Below are positions 26,205 to 33,802 of a stretch of 55,552 nt of DNA, piece by piece. The DNA lies in the NCBI RefSeq assembly GCF_000720255.1, contig NZ_JOJE01000049.1, positions 1 to 55,552 of the forward strand, given 5' to 3'. The notes beneath the pieces are model-generated. The model searched no databases and had not been told where the DNA came from. It was given only the letters and a program-made list of their open reading frames with translations. The first letter of the stretch is position 1, and every line of letters begins with the position of its first letter. The translations under genes and the position numbers were made by a program. This DNA is from Streptomyces griseus subsp. griseus. Its GTDB lineage: Bacteria; Actinomycetota; Actinomycetes; Streptomycetales; Streptomycetaceae.

Positions 26205-26227
26205 GGGCCCCCTTTAGAAGGGGGCCC
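26205..26227 (+). terminator. 10-bp stem hairpin after the iterons
   Basis: GGGCCCCCTT / AAGGGGGCCC with a 3-nt loop. It could end rep transcription or be part of an origin or single-strand structure; both fit its place next to the repeat cluster. Confidence 0.5.
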
Positions 26228-26302
26228 GCGTGAACGCCCCCTCCGTGAACGCCGCTCACTCCCACCCCCGCAAGCCTCACTCTCGCCCCGGAGCCCACGC
26301 CC

Positions 26303-26419
26303 TTGCACTCCCCTGCCCCGAGCGCCCCGGCAGCCATACGCGGCAGCCGCGCCGGCATCACCCTGCTCCCGCTCGCCCCGGCCGCCGAGTACTCGCACCC
26401 GCTGGAGGTCGTCGCGTGA
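26303..26419 (+). CDS. possible 38-aa small protein before spdB
   Basis: A short frame from TTG 26303 (CCGGAG 8 nt upstream) to TGA 26417-26419. It has almost complete GC3 bias and encodes RGSRAGITLLPLAPAAEY near its end. Its stop overlaps the GTG start of the DUF2637 gene (GTGA), the coupling pattern used elsewhere in this element. Function unknown; it may be a coupling leader. Confidence 0.4.
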   Translation: MHSPAPSAPAAIRGSRAGITLLPLAPAAEYSHPLEVVA

Positions 26420-27399
26420 ACCGCAACGGACGCATCACCCTCGTCGTCGGCCTGGTGGCCGTCGTCCTCATGGCCTTCCGGGTCTCGTGGAACGCGCTGT
26501 CCGACGTGGCCCGCGCCATCGGCGCCGACCCCACCGCCGCCCTGCTCTACCCGATCGTCATCGACGGGCTGATGGCCCTCGCGCTGGTCGCCACGCTCGT
26601 GCTGACCGGCAACGACCGCAAGTTCGCACTGCGGGTCCTGGCGACCTACACGATCGCCAGCCTCCTGCTGAACTACGTGCACGGCCTCATCCCGGCCCTG
26701 CACACCGAGTCGGTCCAGTGGGGCCGACTGGCCGACTGGGACCCTGCGAACTGTGCCCTTGTGCTGCTGGCGACCTCGCTCCCGGTCGGGTCGATCTACT
26801 TCGGGTCGGACCTCGTGGCGAAGGTGCTGCACCACACCCCCGAGTCGGCCGACTCCGCCGAAGCGGCCTTTGCCCAGTCGGAGAGTCGGCCAGCTGACGA
26901 GCAGGCCGCAAGGTCGAGGTCTGACCAGGCCGAATCGGCCCCCGAGCAGCCGACCGAGTCGGCACCCGTGAAGGTCGCCGAGGCAGCGGTGACGAGGCCG
27001 ACCGAAGCCGACGATTCGGCCCCCGCTACCCGACCGCCCCAGTCGGCCGCCACGGTGGAGTCGACCAGGGCTGCCGCGCGTCGGGCGACCAGTCGGCTCC
27101 GCGCCACCGCCAAGTCGACCGCCGACCGAACCCGCACCGACGCCGAAATCCTCGACGAGGCCCGACTCCTGACTGCCGACTGGAGCGACGACCGGCTGAC
27201 CGCCGAGCGTCTGCGCAGCGCACTACGGATCGGCCAGAAACGCGCCCGAGCCCTCCGCGACCAGCTGCAGGCCGAGCGCACCAGCCAGGCCGAGCCCACC
27301 GCGTACGACGACTTCGAGACCGCGCCTCTCGACGGGCTCGACGAAGCCGCCTCCCAGCGGCAGAGGGAACTCGACACCGCCCCCGTCGGCTCCGCCTGA
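26416..27399 (+). CDS. SpdB-like DUF2637 transfer/spread membrane protein
   Basis: 327 aa from GTG 26416, with GGAGG 7 nt upstream; this start places the first membrane segment at residues 7-24. Four hydrophobic segments fill the first 140 residues (GRITLVVGLVAVVLMAF; AALLYPIVIDGLMALAL; ALRVLATYTIASLLL; CALVLLATSLPVGSIYF), the DUF2637 pattern of Streptomyces plasmid spread proteins. The C-terminal 180 residues are cytoplasmic, Ser/Ala/Glu-rich and end with an HTH-like segment (LTAERLRSALRIGQKRARAL). It probably helps intramycelial spread or interacts with mobilization proteins. The N-terminal extension of the open frame (26230-26415) is probably untranslated in this phase. Confidence 0.8.
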   Translation: MNRNGRITLVVGLVAVVLMAFRVSWNALSDVARAIGADPTAALLYPIVIDGLMALALVATLVLTGNDRKFALRVLATYTIASLLLNYVHGLIPALHTESVQWGRLADWDPANCALVLLATSLPVGSIYFGSDLVAKVLHHTPESADSAEAAFAQSESRPADEQAARSRSDQAESAPEQPTESAPVKVAEAAVTRPTEADDSAPATRPPQSAATVESTRAAARRATSRLRATAKSTADRTRTDAEILDEARLLTADWSDDRLTAERLRSALRIGQKRARALRDQLQAERTSQAEPTAYDDFETAPLDGLDEAASQRQRELDTAPVGSA

Positions 27400-27439
27400 C
27401 CCCGCAAAACGCACCTTCGCCCCACCCTTCCGGCTCCCC

Positions 27440-27470
27440 CGTGCCCCGTGCGGACAAGCGCGGGGGCACG
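27440..27470. other. inverted repeat before mobC (candidate oriT)
   Basis: CGTGCCCC (27440-27447) and GGGGCACG (27463-27470) form an 8-bp inverted repeat around a 15-nt spacer containing GCGGACAAGCGCG. It lies 52 nt before mobC in the only gap of the mobilization operon, the common place for a nic region. Nothing proves nicking. Confidence 0.35.
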
Positions 27471-27522
27471 AGGCCGCGCAAAGCGAAGCACCGGACACCA
27501 GCACCCCACGGAGAACAGTTCG

Positions 27523-28167
27523 ATGCACGATCCGCACCGCGAACTCGCCACCCGCCAGCAGGAGATGCCCACCGGCCTGAACAGCGGAGCAAGCAATGGC
27601 GATGGACCGTCCATAGGCCGGTCCATCGCGAACACCTCCGCCCCGGGGGTGGCGGAGGAGCTGCTCCGGCACGAGGGCGTGCCAGAGCAGGAGCGGGTGA
27701 GCGCCGGCGGACAGCCGACCGGTCTCGTCAGGGGGGCCAGGCAGCGTACGCCGCACCGCCGCGCGAACCTCGACGCGCAGCGTTCCGAGCACGTCACCGC
27801 CCGCTTCGCTCCGCATGAGAAGCACGACATCCAGTCGGCGGCGAAAGCCGAGCACGTGACCATGGCGCGATACATCGCCGACGCCACCATGGCCCGCGTC
27901 CGCGGTGAGATCACCGTCGCCGCCCCTCGCACTGTCTACGACGATGCGGTCGATGAGCTCGCCACCATCCGGGCGCAGATCGCCCGGATCGGCAACAACG
28001 TCAACCAGATCGCCCGGCGCCTCAACTCGGGCGGCGATCCACACCCTGTGGACGCCGCGATCCTTCAGCGGGCGGAGCGCCTGCTCGCCACCGCCCACGA
28101 CACGGTCCGGGCGATCGACGACGCGGCTTTCCGGGCAGCCGGGCAGAAGGCGGGTGGCCTGAGTTGA
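27523..28167 (+). CDS. mobC: MobC-family relaxosome accessory protein
   Basis: 214 aa from ATG 27523. The C-terminal half carries the bacterial MobC pattern: a ribbon-helix-helix-like segment (RFAPHEKHDIQSAAKAEHVT, MARYIADATM) and the signature IGNNVNQIARRLNSGG. MobC proteins bind oriT and open DNA for the relaxase. The first 90 residues are low-complexity. An upstream GTG at 27448 is possible but weaker. The stop overlaps the relaxase start (TTGA), so the two are coupled. Confidence 0.85.
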   Translation: MHDPHRELATRQQEMPTGLNSGASNGDGPSIGRSIANTSAPGVAEELLRHEGVPEQERVSAGGQPTGLVRGARQRTPHRRANLDAQRSEHVTARFAPHEKHDIQSAAKAEHVTMARYIADATMARVRGEITVAAPRTVYDDAVDELATIRAQIARIGNNVNQIARRLNSGGDPHPVDAAILQRAERLLATAHDTVRAIDDAAFRAAGQKAGGLS

Positions 28168-29885
28168 TCGCGAACATCGTCAAGCCGGGCAACAACACCT
28201 ACGGCGTCCTGGCGTACCTCTTCGACAAGGGCCGCGCCAACGAACACACCGACCAGCACATCGTCGCTTCCTGGGATGACTTCGTTCTGGACCCCGGCCC
28301 GTATGACAGCCCCGGGCACAAGCAGCGGCTCGGCCAGCTCACCAAGGCCCTGGATCTGCGGGTCGAGCAGGCTGGCGACAAGGCACCCGAGGGACACGTG
28401 TGGCACTGCTCGGTGCGCGCCGCGCCCGAGGACCGCCTCCTGACCGATGCCGAGTGGGCGACGATCGCCAAGCGCATGGTCCATGCGACCGGCATCGCAC
28501 CGGAGGGCGATCCGGACGGCTGCCGGTGGGTGGCCGTGCGCCACGCGGACGACCACATCCACATCGTCGCCACCAAAGTCCGCGGCGACCTGCGCCCGCC
28601 GCGGAACTGGAACGACTACCACCGCGCCATGACCGAACTCGCCAGGATCGAGAAGGACTTCGGCCTCACCCAGGTTCCGCGGGGCCCCGAAGCCGCCACC
28701 GGCACTCCGGCGGCGAAGCGCCCCACCCGCGCCGAGCAGGAGAAGGCCCGACGGCTGGGCCACCACAAGACGGCTCGCGAGCGGCTGCGGCACACCGTGC
28801 GGATCGCGCTCTCCCACGCGAAGGACCTGGACGAGTTCTTCAACCTGCTCGCCGACGCCGGTCTTCAGGTCGAGACCCGCACTTTGCCCTCCGGCGACCT
28901 CGGCGGCTACAAAGTCGCCCTGCCTGACGACGGCACACCCATCTGGTACTCCGGCTCCAGCCTCGCCACCGATCTGTCCCTCCCGCAGATCCAGCAGCGT
29001 CTGGCCGCCGCCGAAGCGCACTCCGCCACGGCGGCCTCACCAGCCGGCCACTACCGCCCAAGCCCTTGGCACCGGGCCACCGCAGCCGCAGAACGTATCC
29101 CCCACCACCTTGATCACGCCGACGACAGCGCCGCACAAGCCCACCTGACCGTCTTCGGCGAAGTCCTCTACGCCTTGCCCGCCCACGCCCCCGTCCATCT
29201 CAAGGCCGAACTCCACCGCGCCGCCGTCGCCTTCGAGCACGCCGCCCACACCTGTGCCCGCGCCGACCACCAGCACGCCCGCGCCCTGCGCGGCGCTCTG
29301 AAAGCCATGCGCTACCAGCCCGCGGACCACACCGGCCTGGCCATGCTCCTGGACGTCGCCATCCTCGTCGTCGTCGCAGCCCAGCGCCGCAGCGCGCTGC
29401 ACCACCACGACCGGCAGGTGGCCGCCGCTCGCCAAACGCTCATCCATCTCCAGGCCGCCTACGACCAGATCACCCCCGCCAGCCTCGCCGTACTCGCCAG
29501 GCGCCGGCCTTCCGAAAGCACTGTCCACCGGTACGCCCGCACCCTGCACGAGGTCCTGCCCTCCCACTCCGGACAGATCCTCACCGAGGCTGCCTGGCCC
29601 GCACTCACCGCAGCCCTCGCCGCCGCCGAAGCCGCAGGCCACATCCCCGCAGCCGTCCTCCGGCAGGCAGCCCAGCAGCGCTCCTTGAGCGACGCCAAAT
29701 CGGCATCCGAAGTTCTCGTCTGGCGTATCCAACGCCTCGGCGACCGGCACGCCCCCGGCCCAGGTGCACGAGCCGCGCAAGCCAGTAGCCCCCACATCCC
29801 CCGCGTCGGGTCCACAGCGCGGGCCACCGCAGCGACACCCCCCATATCCACGCAGACGCCATCCCGCCCTCACCGGCCGCGGTGA
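28164..29885 (+). CDS. relaxase/mobilization nuclease
   Basis: 573 aa from TTG 28164, coupled to mobC. The N-terminal 170 residues form a relaxase domain: IANIVKPGNNTYGVLAYLF, WHCSVRAAP and the three-His metal cluster H127...H131-I-H133 in RHADDHIHIVATK, with candidate tyrosines near residue 13 and in the DYH segment. It would nick oriT and lead the strand into a recipient through a helper conjugation system. Residues 180-560 are helical, Ala/His/Arg-rich and less conserved; the last 40 are disordered. No coupling ATPase is encoded nearby. Confidence 0.87.
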   Translation: MIANIVKPGNNTYGVLAYLFDKGRANEHTDQHIVASWDDFVLDPGPYDSPGHKQRLGQLTKALDLRVEQAGDKAPEGHVWHCSVRAAPEDRLLTDAEWATIAKRMVHATGIAPEGDPDGCRWVAVRHADDHIHIVATKVRGDLRPPRNWNDYHRAMTELARIEKDFGLTQVPRGPEAATGTPAAKRPTRAEQEKARRLGHHKTARERLRHTVRIALSHAKDLDEFFNLLADAGLQVETRTLPSGDLGGYKVALPDDGTPIWYSGSSLATDLSLPQIQQRLAAAEAHSATAASPAGHYRPSPWHRATAAAERIPHHLDHADDSAAQAHLTVFGEVLYALPAHAPVHLKAELHRAAVAFEHAAHTCARADHQHARALRGALKAMRYQPADHTGLAMLLDVAILVVVAAQRRSALHHHDRQVAAARQTLIHLQAAYDQITPASLAVLARRRPSESTVHRYARTLHEVLPSHSGQILTEAAWPALTAALAAAEAAGHIPAAVLRQAAQQRSLSDAKSASEVLVWRIQRLGDRHAPGPGARAAQASSPHIPRVGSTARATAATPPISTQTPSRPHRPR

Positions 29886-29952
29886 GCACCAGCCCCCTGA
29901 CGCAGCGGCCGCGCACGCCTCGCACCCGCTACCGAGAACCACCGAAGTCACG

Positions 29953-30954
29953 ATGACAACCGATCAAAGACAACAGCCCTGCCCCCGGCCTTACGACGCC
30001 GCAGGACATCTGCGGTGCGTCACCGGCACCCCATCCGACGAGGAGCCCATCATCCAGACCCACCCCACCGCCGACATGTTCCCGATGCTGAGCGCCGACG
30101 AGCTGCACGACCTGGCCGAGTCCATCAAGACCGAGGGCCAGCACGAGGCCATCGTCCTGTCCGCCGACGGTGTCCTCCTCGACGGGCGTAACCGTCTGGC
30201 CGCCTGCGAGATCGCCGGCGTCGAGCCGCGCTTCACCACCTACAGCGGCAGCGACCCCAAGGGGCTGATCCTCGCCCACAACCTGCGACGTCGGCACATC
30301 AGCAAGGGCCAGCAGGCGATGATCGTGGCGATGGCCCGTTCCTTTTCGGAACACTCCCTGCGCCACCAGGCCAAGGTCCACAGCATCAGCCTGACCCGTC
30401 TCTCCAACGCGGCCACGGTCCTCAAGCACAACCCTCCCCTCGCCGAGCAGGTCCGCAGCGGCCAGCTCAGCCTCGATGCCGCCTACAGCACCGTGCGCGA
30501 ACGCCAGGCCCGCTCCGCCGAGATCCAGGCCCAGCACGGCCGCCTGCGCGAGCATGCCCCCGACCTTGCCGAACAGGTCGTGGAGGGCCTCCGCACCCTT
30601 GACAACGCCATAGCGGCACTCGACCAGCGGCAGCACGAAGAACAGCTCCGGCAGTCCGTGCAGCACACGGACGCTCTCCGCCTCGCCGACGGAGACTCCG
30701 CCCCGCCCCTGGCCCAGCTCGTCGAGCGGGGAGACATCACCTGGGAGCAGGCCCACCAGCGCGCCGAAGAGTTCCTCGTCCACCGGCGGAACGCCGTCCA
30801 GCAAGCGCAGCAGGCTCTCCGGGTGGTCGCCGAGAACTGGGCCACGGTCCAAGACCTCGCTGCCCGACCCGAGACCCCCTACAGGCGGGACATCCTTGAC
30901 GGCCTCACGCCCGAAGTCCGGTCCCTCGTCCAGAACCTGACCGCCCTGGCCTGA
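29953..30954 (+). CDS. ParB/RepB/Spo0J-family protein
   Basis: 333 aa. Residues about 35-105 match the ParB N-terminal nuclease-like/CTPase domain (HPTADMFPMLSADELHDLA, ESIKTEGQHEAIVLS, LLDGRNRLAACEIAGV). A helix-rich part follows with the HTH-like ISKGQQAMIVAMARSF and LTRLSNAATVL. The GxGRRxxA loop is represented by DGRNRLAA. No ParA is present, so it may regulate or mark the element rather than partition it; DNA binding is likely. It is the last gene of the mobilization block and is followed by a hairpin. Confidence 0.82.
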   Translation: MTTDQRQQPCPRPYDAAGHLRCVTGTPSDEEPIIQTHPTADMFPMLSADELHDLAESIKTEGQHEAIVLSADGVLLDGRNRLAACEIAGVEPRFTTYSGSDPKGLILAHNLRRRHISKGQQAMIVAMARSFSEHSLRHQAKVHSISLTRLSNAATVLKHNPPLAEQVRSGQLSLDAAYSTVRERQARSAEIQAQHGRLREHAPDLAEQVVEGLRTLDNAIAALDQRQHEEQLRQSVQHTDALRLADGDSAPPLAQLVERGDITWEQAHQRAEEFLVHRRNAVQQAQQALRVVAENWATVQDLAARPETPYRRDILDGLTPEVRSLVQNLTALA

Positions 30955-30962
30955 CACGGCGG

Positions 30963-31004
30963 CGCCCCTGGGGCCGGCCTTGTGGGCTCCGGCCTCCAGG
31001 GGCG
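30963..31004 (+). terminator. terminator of the mobilization operon
   Basis: CGCCCCTGG-GGCCGG pairs with CCGGCC-T-CCAGGGGCG over 15 bp with one bulge and an 11-nt loop, 8 nt after the ParB-like stop. The next 150 nt hold no gene. Confidence 0.75.
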
Positions 31005-31152
31005 AGGACGGTGAAGACCGCCCTGGTCACGGGGCTCACCACCGTGGGGAAACGACAGGCAACTCCATGACCACGGCGGGGATCTGGCGGTACAGGAACC
31101 GGCCTCGGACTCGGGGCCTGCGACGCCGTCCGTGCCTGCCGATCCCGGCCCA

Positions 31153-31860
31153 TCACCCCGTGAGCCTGACCGCCGTGGCCTTGGCGACCGCCTCGTGCAA
31201 GTGGGCGTCGACCAGGCTGGGGCTACCGGAGATCACGACTACCATCGGCCCGGTGCGGACGGCCGTCTGCTTGATGAGACTGCTGCGCCCGTCAGCGGTG
31301 AAGGTGAGCAGCAGGCTCCACCGCTCGTCCCCCAGCCGGGGTGCGGGCACGTTTTGGGGTGTGACGGTGATGGGGGTGTTGCCCGACACCACCTGGTACG
31401 TCGGACAAGAGACCATCGCATCGAAGATCTCCCCGATGTCCTTGGACAGCTTCGCCGCAGTATCGCTGTACAGCTCCTCGGTCAGCTCGGAGTTGTTGCC
31501 GCCGGCGTAGGTGAAGGACACCTTCGCCTTGCGGGGGAAGACGAGGCTGACGCCGGTCCCCGCGTCGCCGCCGATTTTCTCCAGTGCCGGGCAGCCGATC
31601 ACGCTCACGTTTTCGTGCTGCGCGGAACGCTGCGGCATTCGGGCGTAGCCCTGGCCCAGGTCGCTCTCTTCCAGGAGTCGCTTGGCCAGCGCGGCCGAGG
31701 ACAGCGGAGCGGGCGCCGGGACGCTCTCGTCGTCTGGGTGCACCGGGACGATCGGGGAGGACATCGGGCCGGAGGAGACGGCGCTGCCATGGGAACAGCC
31801 CGCCAGGGTCAGGACGGCAAGGGCGCTGAGGCTGAGGACGGTCGTGGTGTGAAGGCGCAT
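31153..31860 (-). CDS. secreted lipoprotein, function unknown
   Basis: 235 aa. A lipoprotein signal is clear: MRLHTT, hydrophobic core VLSLSALAVLTLAGC with the lipobox LAGC and Cys22. After a Ser/Pro linker the mature part has two further Cys (in IGCPALEK and SCPTYQ), a beta-rich pattern ending PMVVVISGSPSLVDAHL. It would be anchored on the outer face of the cell membrane. I do not recognise an enzyme motif. It is monocistronic and faces left, convergent with the mobilization operon. Confidence 0.8.
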   Translation of the reverse strand: MRLHTTTVLSLSALAVLTLAGCSHGSAVSSGPMSSPIVPVHPDDESVPAPAPLSSAALAKRLLEESDLGQGYARMPQRSAQHENVSVIGCPALEKIGGDAGTGVSLVFPRKAKVSFTYAGGNNSELTEELYSDTAAKLSKDIGEIFDAMVSCPTYQVVSGNTPITVTPQNVPAPRLGDERWSLLLTFTADGRSSLIKQTAVRTGPMVVVISGSPSLVDAHLHEAVAKATAVRLTG

Positions 31861-31953
31861 AGGAAACCCCTTTGTGGCCTGCGAAGCGGACGGTCTGACC
31901 AGGCCGGCCCTCCGGGCGTCGGCAGTACGAAGGGGAGCGGGGGTTTCGGGAGG

Positions 31954-32421
31954 TCAATGGCCGAGGTGGCGCAGGCCCTCTTCGAGAGTGGGGTGGAACC
32001 GGTCGACAGGACCGGAGTGACGGTTGAACCAGACCGCATCCAGGCCGGGCTCCCTCGTCTCGTGGCCCGCCCGGCAGCGCAGCCATATCGAGTCGTCGCG
32101 CAGGCAGAAGACGATCCAATCCCGATACGCGCCGCACCCGGGGCACGTACGGACCTCGCCGTCGACGACGAGCGGCTGAAGCCAGCGCATCATCACCCCG
32201 GCCACCTCCTGGGCCGACGGCAGCCGCAACTCCGGCGGCAGGAAGTCGGGCACCGCCACTTCCTCCGCGGCAGGATCCTGTGGTGGGGGCTCGGGGCAGC
32301 CGGGCCATGGCTGGGTGGCCTGCAGTCGCAGGAGCAGCTCGTAGCCCGCACGCTGGGCTTCACGGAATGCACGGTCCTCGCGGGCGCGTCGAAAGAACAC
32401 GACTTTCTCCTTCTCTGTCAT
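31954..32421 (-). CDS. hypothetical zinc-ribbon protein
   Basis: 155 aa from ATG 32421; a start 9 codons earlier is possible. The N-terminal third is charged and helical (TEKEKVVFFRRAREDRAF). The C-terminal half has TCPGCGAYRDWIVF and WLRCRAGHETREPG, a CxxC...CxxxH pair that likely binds zinc. Family unknown. It lies about 100 nt from the DUF317 gene in the same direction. Confidence 0.65.
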   Translation of the reverse strand: MTEKEKVVFFRRAREDRAFREAQRAGYELLLRLQATQPWPGCPEPPPQDPAAEEVAVPDFLPPELRLPSAQEVAGVMMRWLQPLVVDGEVRTCPGCGAYRDWIVFCLRDDSIWLRCRAGHETREPGLDAVWFNRHSGPVDRFHPTLEEGLRHLGH

Positions 32422-32521
32422 CGGGCAGGCGCGGAGAACACGCCTCATACGTCTGACCTGCTGCTACTCGGGGAGATCGGCGACGAGCCGCACAACAGTG
32501 GATCCTCTGGGGCAGCGGCTA

Positions 32522-33271
32522 TCAGCTGCGGCGGACGACAGTGAGCCGCCCCTCAGCGCTCTCGGGCACAGTGTGGCGAGGCACCGGGACCGGGGAGGCG
32601 AGTGAGGACGCGAACGCGGCGACCAAGTCATGGGGGACGCTGGCGCTGAAGCTGGCACACCACAGGTACGGGGCGCCAGGAACGGGGTCCGCCCACGCCT
32701 GCCAGCCCACCAGGTCAGGACGCGGGTCGCCGTCCTCGATGAGCGGCGGCAGCATCTCCAGGGAGACGCAGGAGGAGAACCCGGGGTCTGCGGCAGTGGT
32801 GCGGGGGCGGTCCACATCGCGGATCCAGCCCCGGGCACTCAACGCTTCGAGGACCGTCTCAGGCCCCTCGAAGCAGACATTGGGCGCCTCACGGGCGTCG
32901 AGCGCCATGAGGAGATCGGCGAGCGCCTCGTAGGAGACGCCGGTGGTGAAGTACGCGTTCCACACCGGCATCGCGGAGGCGGCATGCGCGCGGACGCTCA
33001 GCTGCCAGGCGACGGGCAGACCGCCCAGCTCGAACGGGTAGGCCGCGAGGATCCACTCGGCGCCACGCAGCCCGTCCGGGCTTACGTATAGAAGCGTGTG
33101 ACGGGAGGTGGGCCACATGCGCCAGCCGAGGTCGGACAGGGTGGCGCCGATCTGTTCGGCGAGCACACCGTCGTCGCCGGCCAGATGACGCGGGGTGACC
33201 CAGTACACAGGGTCGGGCAAGTCGGGTCGGGAGCGGTCGCTGGAGTGGTGCGGGAGCAGGGGCGCCTCCAT
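32522..33271 (-). CDS. DUF317-domain protein
   Basis: 249 aa. Two tandem DUF317-like units can be seen: residues about 20-110 (VYWVTPRHLAGDDG, LGWRMWPTSRHTLLYVSPDG, WQLSVRAHA) and about 145-240 (RGWIRDV, WQAWADPVPGAPYLWCASF, PHDLVAAFASSLASPVPV). DUF317 is found almost only in Streptomyces, often on plasmids and integrated elements, with unknown function. Start ATG 33271 lacks a strong ribosome binding site; an overlapping frame upstream (to 33392) encodes an alternative N-terminus, so the true start may involve another phase. Confidence 0.75.
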   Translation of the reverse strand: MEAPLLPHHSSDRSRPDLPDPVYWVTPRHLAGDDGVLAEQIGATLSDLGWRMWPTSRHTLLYVSPDGLRGAEWILAAYPFELGGLPVAWQLSVRAHAASAMPVWNAYFTTGVSYEALADLLMALDAREAPNVCFEGPETVLEALSARGWIRDVDRPRTTAADPGFSSCVSLEMLPPLIEDGDPRPDLVGWQAWADPVPGAPYLWCASFSASVPHDLVAAFASSLASPVPVPRHTVPESAEGRLTVVRRS

Positions 33272-33802
33272 GAGTTCGTGGGGTAGAAGACTGGCCGTCC
33301 AGGATTATCGGCGTCACTTCGCTGGCCAGGTCTTCCGGCAAGGTGTTGGAGGGTGGCATGGCTGTGCGGCTGTTCGCCAGTCGTTTCGCCATCTTTCCTG
33401 TCTGCCTGCGGCGAACTGGTTGAAAGGTGGACGGGATTGCTCAAAGAGGCGGGCCGCGCCCATCGCGGATCCGGCGTGTGATCGCCAGGGTCATACGTCG
33501 CGGTGGCCCTCGACGGGCGGCCGCCGATGGCGCGCAGCGCGGTCCACATCCCGCACTTGATCGACTAGCTTGGGAGTCCTAACCGTGCCGTTGTCGTAGC
33601 CGACAGCGCGCCTTGCGGAAGCTGGTGCGCCCCGTGGCTCAGACGCGCCCTTGACCAAGGTCTACGAGGACTGTTCCGTTAGGGAAGTTGGGGCGTTCTA
33701 CTCGGGGGTTGCCTTCGTGACCAGGTCGGTTGGCGGTGCGTGGTGCGTCAATAGCGCCACCAGGCAGGAATCGGCCGTTCCCTCGGCTGATGGGGCCTCC
33801 GT
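33272..33802. other. 530-nt gap without a supported gene
   Basis: It separates the divergent DUF317 gene and the STAND-TPR gene. Open frames exist, but none combines a ribosome binding site with a protein-like product. It must contain the promoter of the cyclophane-type RiPP operon. No hairpin, tRNA or IS end is seen. Confidence 0.4.
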
